This document shows, in pieces, positions 25,841 through 44,807 of a stretch of 64,000 nucleotides of DNA. The notes below the pieces were generated by a model that made no database searches, was not told where the DNA came from, and saw only the letters and a program-made list of their open reading frames with translations. The translations under genes were made by a program, and so were the position numbers. The stretch is from assembly GCA_960531495.1 (NCBI GenBank), contig OY482849.1:34688736-34752735 (forward strand), written 5' to 3'. The stretch comes from Zeus faber. Lineage: Eukaryota; Chordata; Actinopteri; Zeiformes; Zeidae. How positions within the stretch are numbered: the first letter of the stretch is position 1; each line of letters starts with the position of its first letter.

Positions 25841-27807
25841 ATGAGCGACGCCCGGCGCCGCGTGTGGAGCCTCGTTTTATCAGGGCGCGAAGCCAGAACG
25901 AGCCGCTTGACGTGCGGAGCGGCGCCGCTCTCCTCGCGGGCCCGCGACGCCGCGAGGCAGACCGGGGGCCCCGGCCCCGGCCCCGGCCCCGGCCCCGGCC
26001 CCGGGGAGGGGAGTCGCCTCCGGGGCATCGACCTCGCGCAGAAGATCCGGCGAGAGAAAGACAACGGCGGCGTGAACAGGACGCCGCCGTCAGCCGGGGA
26101 GAGGAGGGTGTCCGAGCTGAAGCAGCTGAGCCAGCAGCTGCAGAACGTCCACCCCAACGTGCTGGCCAAGCACCTGCACAAGACGGCGGCGTTCCAGAAC
26201 CGGGACGTCGTTGTGCTCAACAAGCCCTACGGGGTTCCCGTGCGAGGTGCGTCGCGGTCCGATGTGTCGCACGTCCGTGGCCTGGCGCCTGCGCGCCCTC
26301 ACCCGCTGACCCGTGTCCTCCTCTTGCAGGTGGCGGCGGGTTGACCTCCGTCTCCTCGGTGCTGCCGGTGCTCGTCAAAATGATGGCCGGCATGAGGAGC
26401 GGATCCGAACTACACGCGTGTCTTGGACTGGAGAAGGAGGCGACGGGGGCTCTGCTGCTGGCGAGGAGTAAGGAGGCCGTGGAACACATACTGAACCTCC
26501 ACAAAAATAATGAAGTGCAGAGGAAATATTGGTAAAACAGGGATTATTTGGTTTTTTGTTGGACATTGATATTCCCATTGATGTTCCCAATATTCTTCAC
26601 GTTGCGATTTATGAAAAAGTTTGCAAAATCCAACCCTTTGCAAATTGACTTGACTTAAATGCAGTTGTTTACGTTTCCCCGTCTCCCCCACAGGACCATC
26701 GCTGTTGGGGTTCCTGTCCCATCCGAGGGGGTGATTGACATTCCCATAATAGAGAGAGAGATCTCCGGCCCCCAGCACCACTTCAAGGTTACTCCTCTTC
26801 GGTGGTATTCATAGAAGTGACGGTTGGGAAGAGGTGTCTCTTTCTTTAGATTCCTGAAACTTTTTTTTTTTTTTTAAAGATGGGCCTAAGCCCTGTATAT
26901 AAGATCAATGACACGGGAGAAGAAGTAACCAGAGTCCGTCCTCATCGACAAGCTCACAGCGCTGTGACGAAATACCGTGTCCTGGACAACAGGGGTGGCT
27001 GCAGCCTGGTGGAGCTCCAGCCACTGACCGGTGAGCAGGTGGTCAGATTTTCTACTGCTTAGCCAGCTGCTTGCACCATGTGGGTTTCATATTTTGTCTC
27101 CTGTTGCCTCTTTTCCTGTTTCCTAGATGGAAAACATCAGCTAAGGGTCCACATGGCATATGCCTTGGCATGCCCCATACTTGGTGATCACAAATACTCT
27201 CATTGGAGCAAATTGGCACCCCAGGTAATGTAGATTCCTTACAATGAATTGAGTCATTTAAGAAACGTGGAAACATCTCGTAACTTTGGGTTTGATCTCT
27301 TTGGGCTAAATTACCCAATTGTTCTCGTATTTAACACCGGATTGTGCTAATCCTGAACACAGCTGACACTCTATGAAACTGAGGGAGCCCACAACCATTA
27401 TTATCAAACTATTATTGGCACAATAATTTAGGTTCACAATAAATTGGCGTTCTAGGGAGGGAGGGAGGGAGGGAGGGAGGGGGGGGGGGGCAAAAAGTGT
27501 GTGTGTGTGTGTGTGTGTGAGAGATAATTATACTCATTAGAGTAGAATACTTTAGGTGGTCAAATGTTAAAAAGTTTTTTTTTTTTTTTTTGATTCACAG
27601 AAATTACAGGAACATGTGCTGGGAAAACTGGGACTGGAACAGAGCAAGACACGGCACCTTCCTCTACACTTGCATGCCCGCCAGCTGACATTGCCCATGG
27701 GCAAAAGTCAACCAGACATCAGAGTATCCTGCATCTTGCCCAAATATTTTGCCAAAACACTGCACAGACTGGGGTTAACAGTTTCGGATGAAGAGGAGCC
27801 TAAATGA
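25841..27807 (+). CDS. rpusd4: RPUSD4-type mitochondrial RNA pseudouridine synthase, 6 exons; catalytic motif altered
   Basis: RPUSD4 is a RluA-family enzyme of mitochondrial RNA granules that modifies 16S rRNA and mt-tRNA. Exons: 25841-26246, 26330-26531, 26694-26787, 26880-27030, 27127-27224, 27601-27807; 1,158 nt, 385 aa (human about 377). Family text: [62 protein letters not shown]-type [54 protein letters not shown]. These resemble RPUSD4 more than RPUSD3. Odd: the family motif HRLDKETTG, whose Asp is the catalytic nucleophile, reads LGLEKEATG here (26,422-26,448), so His, Arg and Asp are all replaced. An in-frame ATG at 25,823 would add six residues. The N-terminus is Arg-rich with a GPGPGP run (CCCCGG repeat at 25,967-26,003), compatible with a mitochondrial presequence. 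Confidence 0.93.
27454..27520. repeat. (GGGA)n, poly-G and (GT)n compound repeat in rpusd4 intron 5
   Basis: GGGA units pass into a G run and then about ten GT units. Confidence 0.95.
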
Positions 27808-28824
27808 AGATCGACACGTTTTTTTTTCTTTACGGAGCCTGTTCTGATTCAATCTCTGAGGATAAATATCTGAAGGATTTCATTCATTTTTATAAATGTT
27901 TTCTGGTCGATTCTAGTGAATGCATCCTGTGCTGTCTAAAGTAACTTCATGGTTACTGTTGTGTACATGCAGCTGTTGTCTGGATAAACTGCATGGAACT
28001 TAATGGCTGACCATTGACATTTTCAAATACCTGGTGTTACATTAAACAGGTTTTTGCAGACATCAAATCAGGCCTTATGGTGATATTTGGAATGATAACT
28101 TATGCATGTCTAATGTTTGGGAAGAATGTCCAGTGTAACATGTTTGCCCATGTAAATTGTTTAATAACTAGTGCATATAATCAGTTTACAAAATGTTTTA
28201 TTTTCTTAATGGGACCTGAGTGGAACAATGTCTTAAAACTCCTGAATAACTAAAGCACTTTAACTTGTGGATATCTGAGCTTCAATGTGATTTACACACT
28301 CAAATATTCAAACATTAATTACATTTCATTTTTGAAAACACTGACAAGTTAGCATTCCTTATACCAACACCCTTATACCAGTACATACATGGATCAACAA
28401 TGTTATTATGAGAGCAGATGTTCCCCAGTTCTTTTGGGCACCTGAGGGAATTAAGACAAGGTTACACAACTTAAGTGTTTAAGAATGGGCACTTTAAATA
28501 TCTTAATATATATTGATTAGGACAGGCTTGGAAAAGAAAAATAGGTCTACATGCATACTACACAGGATGCAGTAGTTCAAGCATACAGTGACTGATAGAT
28601 GAATGCCTTTTGCTCAAAGGTTACATAGGCGGCAGGTTACAAATGTGAAGCAAAAAGAATCCAGAGTCCAAGAGTCAGTCCCTCGGTACAGGCCATGAAA
28701 GGTACTACTTAAACATTTATAGATATTTATAATCACTTAAGAAGCCACTTTATTTGCAATAAGATAGCCTTTGACAGTCCGTGCTGCTCCGTCGGACCAG
28801 GAGTATCAGCTTTAGTATCAGCTC
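27808..28824. other. 3' flanks of convergent rpusd4 and qrich1
   Basis: AT-rich interval between the two convergent stop codons; no further gene recognised. Confidence 0.5.
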
Positions 28825-33599
<4,775 letters not shown>

Positions 33600-34445
33600 T
33601 GTCCCTTGACCTGCGATGGTAAAGGAGGGCAGTGGCAGCTTGAGGGTTCTGGTGGTCTAGGTACATGCTCTACGTAGACAGGCACACGGCCCAGGCTCGG
33701 ATCGGGGCCGTATATCAATGTTATTATCAGACTCTATTCTGAACTTATTAGGCTGTTTCTAGCTGTCAAATCAATGCATCCACCTGCTTAGTTAGAATAT
33801 CAACATTACTAATGATTGTTTCTCAAATATTTGTGTGTAAATAGCTTATGAAAGCACAAATAGCCATTCCAAATATATCGTGATGTTTGATTTTGTCTAT
33901 ATCGTCCAGCCCTTATACGTTGGAAAACAAAACAGTTCAAGTGTTGGATCTTTTGTTTTTTTGTTTGTTTGTTTTTTTAAAGCGCATTTGACCCATTTCA
34001 CTAACAGTTAGTACGGCAGTTTCGGTTAACATTCTCGCCGAAATATATTTTATACATAAACACATGATACAAAGACGGTCTAAAATACCGGTACACGTTA
34101 AACCAAACGGACTGTGTGTGTGGTCGCTTCAAACAATGGTAATGTACAACACGCTAGCCTAGCCGTTAGCAATGGGCCATCCATTTGTACGTGGTTTCAT
34201 GCACTATGCTAATGCTAACTAGCAAACATGGTGGCCGGGAATCCTCCCATGCTACCTTAAATAAAACCAAATCCTCTCCTTTCCGCCAAGGCACGGCGTT
34301 TAAAAGCAAAAAGCCGATAAAGGTCTGGCCGAGCTGCCATTCGTATTCCGTGTTTCTCGGCTCCTCCGGGAACGCGGCGCGACGCTTTGTGTTGCAAACA
34401 CAATAATATTCACATCAGCAAACTGCCCGTTTGTGACGTGGGCTT
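33600..34445 (-). promoter_or_regulatory. qrich1 5' flank and likely promoter
   Basis: GC-richer segment at 34,220-34,440 (AACGCGGCGCGACGC) upstream of the qrich1 start; a 5' UTR exon here is plausible but no single donor is convincing. GCTAGC-type motifs at 34,153-34,225 resemble those upstream of rhoA. Confidence 0.35.
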
Positions 34446-34499
34446 ATATTCCCCGGCGAGGATCCGGTTGAAACATATCTGCACTTTCTGCAAGCACTA

Positions 34500-34790
34500 G
34501 AATACTAATTCCAACAGTTAATAATAACAATAATAAAAAAAAACCCCAATAACTATAATAATAATAATAATAATAACTATTATTATTATTATAATAAACC
34601 ATAATAATATCGCTAAAACCGATGTCTGTCAATATTATACACTATTTTCTATAGGATATATAATATTATATATTAACAAATACAATTGTATTACAACATT
34701 TTAATATATTATAATATCATATTAAAACAAATTGTATATAATATATAATATTATATTCATATTATATGACATAATAATAGAGTTACGGAG
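34500..34790. repeat. AT-rich simple sequence
   Basis: (TAA)n/(TTA)n patches and ATATTATAT-type near-palindromes; no coding content. Confidence 0.85.
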
Positions 34791-34861
34791 GTGTGCGCTG
34801 TGCTCTGCTAAACACCCTGTGTACGCAGGGGAACCGAAGGCTGCTGTACATCCTTCCTACC

Positions 34862-35697
<836 letters not shown>

Positions 35698-36284
35698 AAT
35701 ATATTGACTGCGTATACAACATAGTATATACAGGTTATAACAGTCAGCCCCAGCTGTGCACCGCCAGCGACCATTCATATCCACGTCACTAAGCACCACG
35801 AGGCCTCCGTCTAAAACACGGTGCTTCAGCAGGACACGTTCACATACAGCACGTCCACACGCGGAGCTCCGAACGCATATTCCCTCCCCAGCCGAACCCC
35901 CGGTCTGCCTTAAAGAGCCAGGCGTGTGCCAGTGGAGGCCTCCCCCTGGTCCCCCCACAGCCCAGTGCCGCTCGCTGCTCTTAAGGTGGACCGAAAGAGA
36001 CGCGTGTGCGTACAGTGTTATGGCCGCTACACACCGGAGTGGGAAGGGTTAACTCACCCAACACGCAGGAGCGCACTCTGCAAGGTGTCCCCTGGAAAAT
36101 ACCTCCAGTAGAGCTGACATTCCTTTCACAAAGATAATGACTGAAGGGTCTAAATAAGCCACCGTGGTGTTTTTCTTCAATGAAGACTCCTATCCTTCTT
36201 CTTCTGTGTATATATCATATAATAGAACATATGTTATGTTATATTATAATATAAATATTATGATTATGATAAATGTGTCTATTG
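35698..36284. other. Spacer between the two giant tetranucleotide arrays
   Basis: Unique-looking GC-moderate sequence (35,750-36,110) with no recognised gene; AT-rich at 36,190-36,275. It separates the GACA/GATA array from the inverted TCTA array. Confidence 0.55.
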
Positions 36285-37067
<783 letters not shown>

Positions 37068-38212
37068 TATTTCTTGATATTCCATATTCCTTAAAAATCA
37101 TGACGTTGCTAATGCCAATGTCACATTTCCTATTTCATAGCTTAAGCTTTTTTAAATGATGTGTTATTTTGTATCACAAACCAAAGTTGTAAAGTTGTGT
37201 TTTCTTTCTTTTTTTTGGGGGGGGGGGGGGGTTGACTCTTGCAAACTCTGAGTTACCAAGACACAGAGAAATGCTTTTTTTCATACAGTGCAGGTGCTCA
37301 TTTGGCTTTGTGCTCCATGATGTGACTCAGTGCTTTAAGACTCTTAATGTAATCCAGAATAAGGGGATTAGCCAAACACAGCTGTGGTTGAAAGATAAAG
37401 GTAAATATCCAACCTGATTGGTTTTCCCGTAATAAAACATCATCAATACACAAATAAGAAAAAGTGATGTTTCAAGAAAAGGTTTTTTCTTTGTATTGTA
37501 TTCGGCACCAGTGCTCAGAATGTGTATTTATTTATTTAGGTAACAGCATGATGGGAGCCTGCCAAGCAAGCAGCCGGCGCAGTAATTGGACAAAGACGTC
37601 AGCTTGAAGCAGTAACTCTGAGCATCCTCCCAGTAAGTAAAGCAATGTGCGCATACAGCTTTTTGCTCTACATCTACAACACACTTATAATACAGCCCGG
37701 GACGGTGTGAACATACTGAACATACTAAAAAGCAGCAGAGAAGAAGGAACCACAGGTACAGTACACCTCAGATGGAAAATCTGGGAGCACATCAAATCTT
37801 GCATGTTTTAATAAGGAATTATTTAGATGAGGGAGGTAAATATCTGTAGCTGTATTTGTCCAGGACAGCACAGTTAAACATCTAACAGAGACTAAGTATT
37901 ATAATTCTACAGGTAAAGTGTAACACCTTAAGTGTGTGTTTTTGATTTTATTTCTGAAAGAAATTATATTTGAAAGAATGGAACAATTTATTTTAAGACT
38001 ATAATTCAAAATGCATTGCTTGATTATGTCGTGAAGCTGTAATGGCCTTTTGCTCCTAAAGTTCAATGTTGTGTTTCAAAGATGCTGGATTCCACAGTTG
38101 AGTGAATGGGATCACAAACCTGCGATCCACAGTGCCATGAAACTTTTTCCTTCTCTTTCTTCCCTGTTGCTGTACAGGTCTTTGGATTCCCATCTCCAAA
38201 TTATTTCAAACC
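37068..38212. other. prrt3 5' flank
   Basis: Poly-T/poly-G run at 37,207-37,231; otherwise AT-rich. A 5' UTR of prrt3 directly upstream of 38,213 is likely. The sequence CTGTTGCTGTACAG at 38,164-38,177 could hold a splice acceptor but this is not decisive. Confidence 0.45.
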
Positions 38213-40659
38213 ATGTGGCCCCTGTCTTTGCCCCTCATTAGCATCACTTTGTTCCATTTGTCACTCGGTGGCGTTCTCACAACTTCATCCTCACTGGACA
38301 ACTCCGACTCGATTCCAACACGTCAGCACATTGACAGGGGCATGGACGGTCGGGACGATTTGGCCGGTGAATTAATCTCACTAACACGGAGCGAAGGGGT
38401 TTCTGTGGATGGCAGTGGACATATGGTGGATGGAACACAAAATACAAAGGAGCTCATTCAAAGAACCCAACTCTTCCCATCAACAGGGGATGCTGAGGTC
38501 GGGGTCTTGCAAATACCTTCATCTTTTCGCTCTCCCGTGCCAATGTCAGGGAAAGTGATTGGTGGGAAAACCATTCCAGAGGATCATGGGAGCGCTGGCA
38601 AAGGAGACTCAATGGAGTCAAAAATCATACTTCCTCCATCACGCCCTGATGACAGCGGCCTGATGGATGATCATGTTGTGAATGGTAAGTCAATAAGTAA
38701 CCATACTTAAAATACTTACAATTTTTGACATCTTTAGTGTATTGATTTTGTCCTCATCAGAATCTTTCCCATTGCTACAGAGTGCCTCTACTATTACAAA
38801 TGCTACTGCTAATAATAATAATTATTATTATTATTGATAACAATTATATAATAATAACCTAAAGCTTTATTTGGTACACCTTTTTAATTTAGTTAAAAAT
38901 CTTTAAAAGTACTCAAGAGTAAACATATTTTTACATTATTCATACAAATCCAATATCATACTGTACTACAGCTAAATGAAACCTCTAATGGAAATCTCAC
39001 TCCCTCCCTCTCTCTTTCTCTCTCCATGTTCTATATGGTGTATTTGATTCCACGATAGACCGAGACCTGTCAGGTTCTGGGGGCCCGTGTGTGCTTGGAT
39101 CTAACCAGTGTGCTGTTCTAACAAACTCCAACGGCACTAAACTACTCTGGGATGACATGAAGCGCACTCTGGCCTTTGCCTGGGAAATACACGTGTTTGG
39201 ATCCGCAAGCCTTTTCATATTAGTCGCAGGGATGGCTGTTTTGGGAATGGCCGGTGGAGCTGCTCTACAACGCCCCCTTTGTGATGCCCTGACCCTGGGA
39301 AATAGCCTCTTAGTGTTAAGTGGCTCTGTACGGGCCATCCTCCTTCTGCTTGATCCTTATGGCACCCGCCAGATCTTGTCCCGACCCGCTCTTGCAGCAC
39401 TCCATAATTTACCGCTTCATCTTCTTATGTGGGCGCAGGGTTCGCTTGCTCTGGTTGCACTGAGAGGTGTGAAACTTATCCTCTTGCCAGGAAGGCTTCA
39501 GCGCCCGTGGTGCGTTGCGGTGCTTGCTGTTTTGCATTGCACTCCATTGCTGGCGGCGGATCTACTGTCCTCATCCTTGTCACCCGCTCTCCCTTTGCTA
39601 CTTCAGACCCTCTCACTCTGCTGGGGCCTACCATTCTGCGTGGAGATACTCACCCAATCTCTTTCACATCTACAGCGCTCCTTCAGGACCAAATTACCGC
39701 AGTGGGTGGCTCCACAGAGGATTGAGAACCACGCCAGACGTTTAACAGTAATATGCGGCCTCTTAGGAGTACTGTGCTGCAGCCTTCAGCTGTACAGTGT
39801 ACTTTGGCTTTATGGACTACTGGGGAACTGGAGGCATTTTGGCTGGGGCTGGTGGCTTGTTCAATTCTGGGCCAGAGTTCTTGAGTTAGCGTGGGGATTC
39901 TTTTTGCTTGTGCTGGGATCCTGGATTTTCTGGACGCCCCAAAAGAGCCGTTCAAAGAGTGATCTTGGGCAGGGTAGACTAGATGGACCACAAGCGTTGG
40001 AGGGGGCAAGCTTTTGGGATAGAGTCCTGGTCAGCATTGGAACAGGGCCATTCAAGAAATCAGAGAAACATTTGGAAAATCTAATGCCAAATAACTGGAC
40101 CAGACATAATATATACAGAACAGGTGTCACCAACAACGCAATGTGTAACTATGATGACCAAACTTTTACAAGTATTACTGACCACATGCCCTGGTCTGTA
40201 AATAATAGCAACTGTGACTCTCAGGCTGCCGTGCTGTGGGGCAGAGTCAGCGAAAATGAATGTGTTCTATCACTCATAGAGTTTGACATGAAGCCTCCAT
40301 CTCCTATCAACCTCAGACGGAGCATCGATAACGCCTTTCATCACGGACAAATCACAATGGGAAGTCTGTTTGCACCTTCCCCTCCCCCAGGGACTAATGT
40401 CGTGGACACAGATGTCATTCACGGAGAAGATGCTTCCATGACACCTATCGGCTATAGGTGGACATCGGACACTGGATATGCCACTGCATCGACAGACCAT
40501 TGCCAAGACAAAGAGCTCCCCAATGATTCCACTCAACAGATGCCCTGCAAATCCACACATTTTGAATATCAGCGAGAGGGAAAAAACACTGAGAACAAGG
40601 CAGGAATTTCAGAAAGTATGCACCAAGACTGGTCTGAAGAGGATATTATAGATCTCTAA
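38213..40659 (+). CDS. prrt3: Proline-rich transmembrane protein 3 (PRRT3-like), 2 coding exons
   Basis: A vertebrate multi-pass membrane protein of unknown biochemical function, with neuronal/secretory expression in mammals. Coding exons: 38213-38684 and 39059-40659; the join restores GAC (Asp) in frame and gives 690 aa, shorter than human (about 980), mainly in the N-terminal ectodomain. Residues 1-20 (MWPLSLPLISITLFHLSLGG) form a signal peptide. The N-terminal region is Ser/Thr/Gly-rich and, unusually for the name, not strongly proline-rich. Exon 2 has the family core WDDMKRTLAFAWEIHVFGSA followed by about seven hydrophobic segments (FILVAGMAVLGMA, LLVLSGSVRAILLLLDPYG, VAVLAVLHCTPLLAADLL, LTVICGLLGVLCCSLQLYS, WGFFLLVLGSWIFW). 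After these comes a hydrophilic tail, INLRRSIDNAF and a C-terminal acidic end (EEDIIDL). The start was chosen as the Met beginning the signal peptide. Confidence 0.88.
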
Positions 40660-41490
40660 ACTGTAAAAATCAGCTAGTATAGCCAATAATGTCTGCTTAA
40701 TGGAGGTTTTTTCTAAGCGAGGTGCATTGTTTTGTATAATTTATAAAATATAAAGCCCCAACAAGAGGAGATTTCAAAATTGACTGTAGTGATCCTCCTG
40801 TAACACACAAAGACCTACATTTGCCATTGGACCAGAAGAAGTAGTACAAAAATATACAGTACTTAAGCTGTATTAATCTCAATTCTACTGTAACACATAA
40901 AACATTTACAGTAAAAGGGACATCTGTGATGAAGAGCAGTTAAAATGTTCTATCATATGACTTTGAAATGTTTTTTTTTTACTTTGATATGCAAATTATA
41001 TCTGATTTGATTTCATGGAAAGCAAGGCGCAACGGCATGTTTGTGTTATTAGGACGTTCAACTTATTTGATTTGTTTTCTGATCAACATGAATGTATTTG
41101 TTAATAAAACAATGTTAGAAGACAGTCTTAAAAATACAGAAGGAATATTAAAAAAAAATTAAATATCTTGAACTGTGCAGATTGATGAGCTGATCTAAAA
41201 TGCTTCGTGACTTTAATTTCATCTTCATGTCAATTCAACCCAATGCACATTGGATGTAAAAAGGGATCATTTTCTTAAAGTGTTTTTTTAAGAAATGGAG
41301 AAAATTCACAGATCCTCAACCTCCCTTAAGCGAAGATCCACTCTCTGCATGCTCTATAGCGAGGTCAGCTGTCGGCTCGGGTTTATGCAATGGTCACACG
41401 TGTGCACTAAAATTGCTACTTCATTAATTACGTCATTTCACGAAGACCAGAACCATCGCAGCTGAAATATTAAACTTTTTTGTGCCAAAT
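40660..41490. other. prrt3 3' UTR/intergenic
   Basis: AT-rich with no gene recognised. Confidence 0.5.
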
Positions 41491-42420
41491 GTTTGCCAAA
41501 GAGGTTTCCTATGGGACAATGGAACGCAGCCGACATGGCGACACAGACACGGAGGGAGGACTCCGGCCCCGTCGGGTCAACCCGCTCGTGTTCATTGGGA
41601 CTTCTGCAAAGCGGGGTCCCGTCTTGGCGAAGTGCCCCTCTAACCCACTTTACGCCGCACTCTACAACACAAACGACCAGGTAGCACTCTCACGCATCGT
41701 TGGGATAACGCACCGCGATGGCGCAATAAGTCAGCTGTGCGTAAACAGCAAAAACAAAGCGTCGGAAAAAAATCACTTCCGCATTGAAAGCGTCGTCATG
41801 GCGGCTTCTTCGTCGCCGCTCGCGTTGTTCCCGCTGCTCCCCAACAAGGCGCTCGCTGCTGCCGCCAGCGGTTGGAAGGTGTATTGCAATGACTTTAGCG
41901 CATTGGGACGCGTCACCGCCCAGGTGAAGGTCAAAGTTCAGATAGTTGTCAATGGATTAATTCTGTGTTTTACAACAAAAGACAGAATTAAAAACACTTG
42001 CAATGGGGAAAAGTGTTGGTTTTGTTTTTTCTTGGAATTTACCAACTGGGGTCGGAAAAAGCGCATGCTTTGGACCTTTTGGGAAAGTGAGGGAAAAGCT
42101 TTTTTCCTCCTCCCTTTCCCTCTTTTGCTGTACTTATGTGGATAGTTTTCATGCCATATCCAGTCAAGCTGTGGACAGAATTATTGGCCTACCTTTATAA
42201 AAAAATGTCCATAAGAATACTCAATACAGTGCATCTAATGGGGACTTACAAATCATTTAAATATGAATATGAATGTGAATATTATTATTTTTGTACTTTT
42301 TTTTGATATATAATTCTTACCTAAATGCAAGTGTTTATTATTATCCTTGAGAAATACCCCTTCTCTTGAAGGCTGGTGATCCAGGGAGTGTTTGTTGGGT
42401 ATTCATTGTTTTTTTTTGCA
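41491..42420 (+). other. GC-rich promoter-like segment with an unassigned ORF
   Basis: CpG-rich between about 41,520 and 41,930. A plus-strand ORF from 41,799 starts MAASSSPLALFPLLPNKALA, is Ala/Leu-rich, and meets a possible donor (GCCCAG|GTGAAG) at about 41,922. I do not recognise the protein. It could be a first exon of an unidentified gene, an alternative tmcc1 first exon, or chance coding in a CpG island. From 41,950 the sequence is AT-rich. Confidence 0.3.
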
Positions 42421-42950
42421 GGTGATAATATTAAAGCGAGCGGGGACCCCGCGGGGCTGGATGAGTGGCAGCGTACGACAGAGAAACGTCCGCACCCCAC
42501 GGGGCCAGCGCACATCGGCCATTTCACCACTCCTTCCAATTCCACCTTTTTCTCCTCCACCTGTTCTTCCCGCACAGCGCCGCTTTCCACTGAGGGGGCG
42601 TGGCCAGTGCGAGTCACCTGCACGGACACGTCACGTGCAGGTCGACGCACCCACGCGGAGCACAGCGCGCCCCTCCTGACGTCATCGCGGGGCGTGTTCC
42701 GTCCGGAGACATGAGCGGTCATCAACACAGTCCTCTCGGCGCCCATGTAAGTCCAAGCCCGTGACCGAACGCGGCTTTCGCGCGGTGCTTTAGCGGTGGC
42801 AGCGGCGCCCGCTCGCCGCCTGTACGCGTCGCGGCGTGGTACCGTCGGTGGCTTCGGCCGGTCCCCGCCGCTGCTGGCGGCTGTCGGTCTCGGCTAGCCG
42901 TCTCCTAGCTCGCAGCCTAGCCAGCCCGCTGCCTCACGGGCGGGGCGGCG
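42421..42950 (+). promoter_or_regulatory. CpG-rich promoter and probable tmcc1 5' UTR exon with upstream ATG
   Basis: Strongly CpG-rich (42,440-42,960), with CACGTCACGTG, TGACGTCA and CGCGG motifs. An ATG at 42,711 (MSGHQHSPLGAH) runs into an excellent donor CAT|GTAAGT at 42,746/42,747. The next candidate plus-strand exon is 47,938-47,978; joining the two would end the small ORF at a TGA after 24 codons. Together they look like 5' UTR exons of tmcc1 carrying a short uORF, but this is inference without transcript data. Confidence 0.4.
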
Positions 42951-43689
42951 CGTTTTGGGATGCAGCGCCGCCCGGGCGGCCGGTGTCAAGCCGTGGCAGC
43001 GTCAGAATGATGTATATTCGGCCAAGTACATTTCCGTGTACAAGGGGTTGTTCTCGGTTTTGGGTCGGTGCGTGTTGTACAGACAGATGGCACAAAACAG
43101 CTCTACAGCCTTTAAACAAGTAAAACACCATGTGCAGAATATATTCAGTGTGATGTGCAGAGGACAAAAACACATCTCACTGTGGAGTCGCTCTGTAGCT
43201 GATGCTTCGATGGGACTGAGGACGACCTGCGTGTTGTGTTAACCCCGAAACAAAGATGCCAGTTCGGTGTGACCCTGAAAGCTGATCACTGTTGTGGGGC
43301 GTGTATTTCTCACTATGTTGACCTCAGTGAAGCGCTGTGATGGAAAGCAAGTGTTTCATTACAGCAGTTTTATCGTCAGGTCCCCTCAGTCCACGTCTGA
43401 GGAAGCGGGCGACTGATGGGGGCTTTTCGATGGCCGGTGCCGATATCATGTTGTTTGTTTGTTTTGCGTCTGATAAAATAAAACAATGAGAATAATAACA
43501 AATGAGAAACAAAACTTCTGAACTTAAATGGACGTTTATTTTACACTAATGTTGTTGTCCGCATTGTCTCTGCAGGGCACTCATTTGATAAATAAAAAAT
43601 GTGTCAACTAAATAAGGGTCCACAGGAAATCAAAGAACGAAACTTTGTAAAAAGGACAAAAAAACCCCCGTGATTAATAATCAGAAGAA

Positions 43690-43920
43690 TCTTTAATTGT
43701 CACGCAACACACCACACTACAACACACACACACACACACACACACATGTTTTGGACGGGGCTGGCTTGTCCTTCCTCCTGGGGGGGGCTGGGAGCAGTGG
43801 GCAGCATCATGGACGCCCGGGGACCTGGTGCCGAGTGTCCATCGCTGGTCAGATGATGATGCGTGCAGGTTTTTGGTGGGGGTCCTTACGGATGGTAGGT
43901 GGAGGAAACTGCGCCGGGCT
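43690..43920 (-). mobile_element. SINE-like repeat, family B (minus orientation)
   Basis: On the minus strand it contains CTCCACCTACCATC, GTAAGGACCCCCACCAAAAA, the ATCATCATCTGACCAGCGAT block, GTCCCCGGGCG and AGGACAAGCC. The same order is seen in the plus-strand copies at 58,935-59,275 and 61,812-62,135. A CA run interrupts its 3' end. Confidence 0.75.
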
Positions 43921-44386
43921 GTGCGCCAATGCTGATTATCTCAAAATGTGCAAATATTGGCCCGATTAGCCAGCCGACCGATTAATCTGCCGACCACTAG
44001 TCTGGAAGATTTGTAGTCTTTAAGAAAATACAGTCATTACCTGGAGGGCCGACTGATGGTGGTCAGGTAGGAACATGTCTTTGGTTAGTTAGATAGTCAG
44101 TTAGTGAGTTGGTTGTTTAGTTAGTTAGATACTTTATTCACCCAAGGAGGGAGGTAGCGGGTTTACAACCGCACACATCAAAGCAATACATATAATAATA
44201 ATTATTATTACAATAATAATAACAATAACAATACTACTACTAATAATACAGTGGTACGTGGTCCCACAACTGCACCTACTGACCACTAACCCAGACACCA
44301 GCAGTGATAGGCACCAACATTTGTGTCGACTTGCGAGCGACTGCTCCAAGATACGAGCGTGGAAATTCACAGTTGGCACGTCGGCG

Positions 44387-44700
44387 GCCGGTCAGCAGCC
44401 AGTCAGCAGCCAGTCAGTCAGCAGTCAGTCAGTCAGCAGCCGGTCAGTCAGTCAGTCAGTCAGTCAGCAGTCAGTCAGTCAGCAGCCAGTCAGCAGCCGG
44501 TCAGTCAGTCAGTCAGTCAGCAGCCAGTCAGTCAGCAGCCAGTCAGCAGCCAGTCAGTCAGCAGTCAGTCAGTCAGCAGCCGGTCAGCAGCCAGTCAGTC
44601 AGCAGTCAGTCAGTCAGCAGCCAGTCAGCAGCCGGTCAGTCAGTCAGTCAGTCAGCAGCCAGTCAGTCAGCAGCCAGTTAGCAGCCAGTCAGTCAGCGGG
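44387..44700. repeat. (CAGT/CAGC)n imperfect minisatellite
   Basis: CAGTCAGTCAGCAGCCAGTC-type units with CCGGTCAG variants. All three plus frames are open and give Ser-Gln-rich pseudo-proteins; codon content follows the repeat, so no gene is called. Confidence 0.95.
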
Positions 44701-44807
44701 TGACCTACATGGTGTGTGCATGTAGTTAGTTTTTTCCATGTTTACTGTTTGTTCTGTGTATTTTGTTTGTTTTCATCCTTCATGATGTCATCATTCATCA
44801 TGTCATG

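Noticed and set aside
25864..26535. 223-aa Arg/Pro-rich ORF overlapping rpusd4 exon 1
   Set aside because: It is a shifted frame of GC-rich exon 1; only its end coincides with the true exon 2 frame.
44258..44725. Three overlapping Ser/Gln-rich ORFs (125-155 aa)
   Set aside because: All derive from the CAGT/CAGC minisatellite; each frame is open for the same reason.
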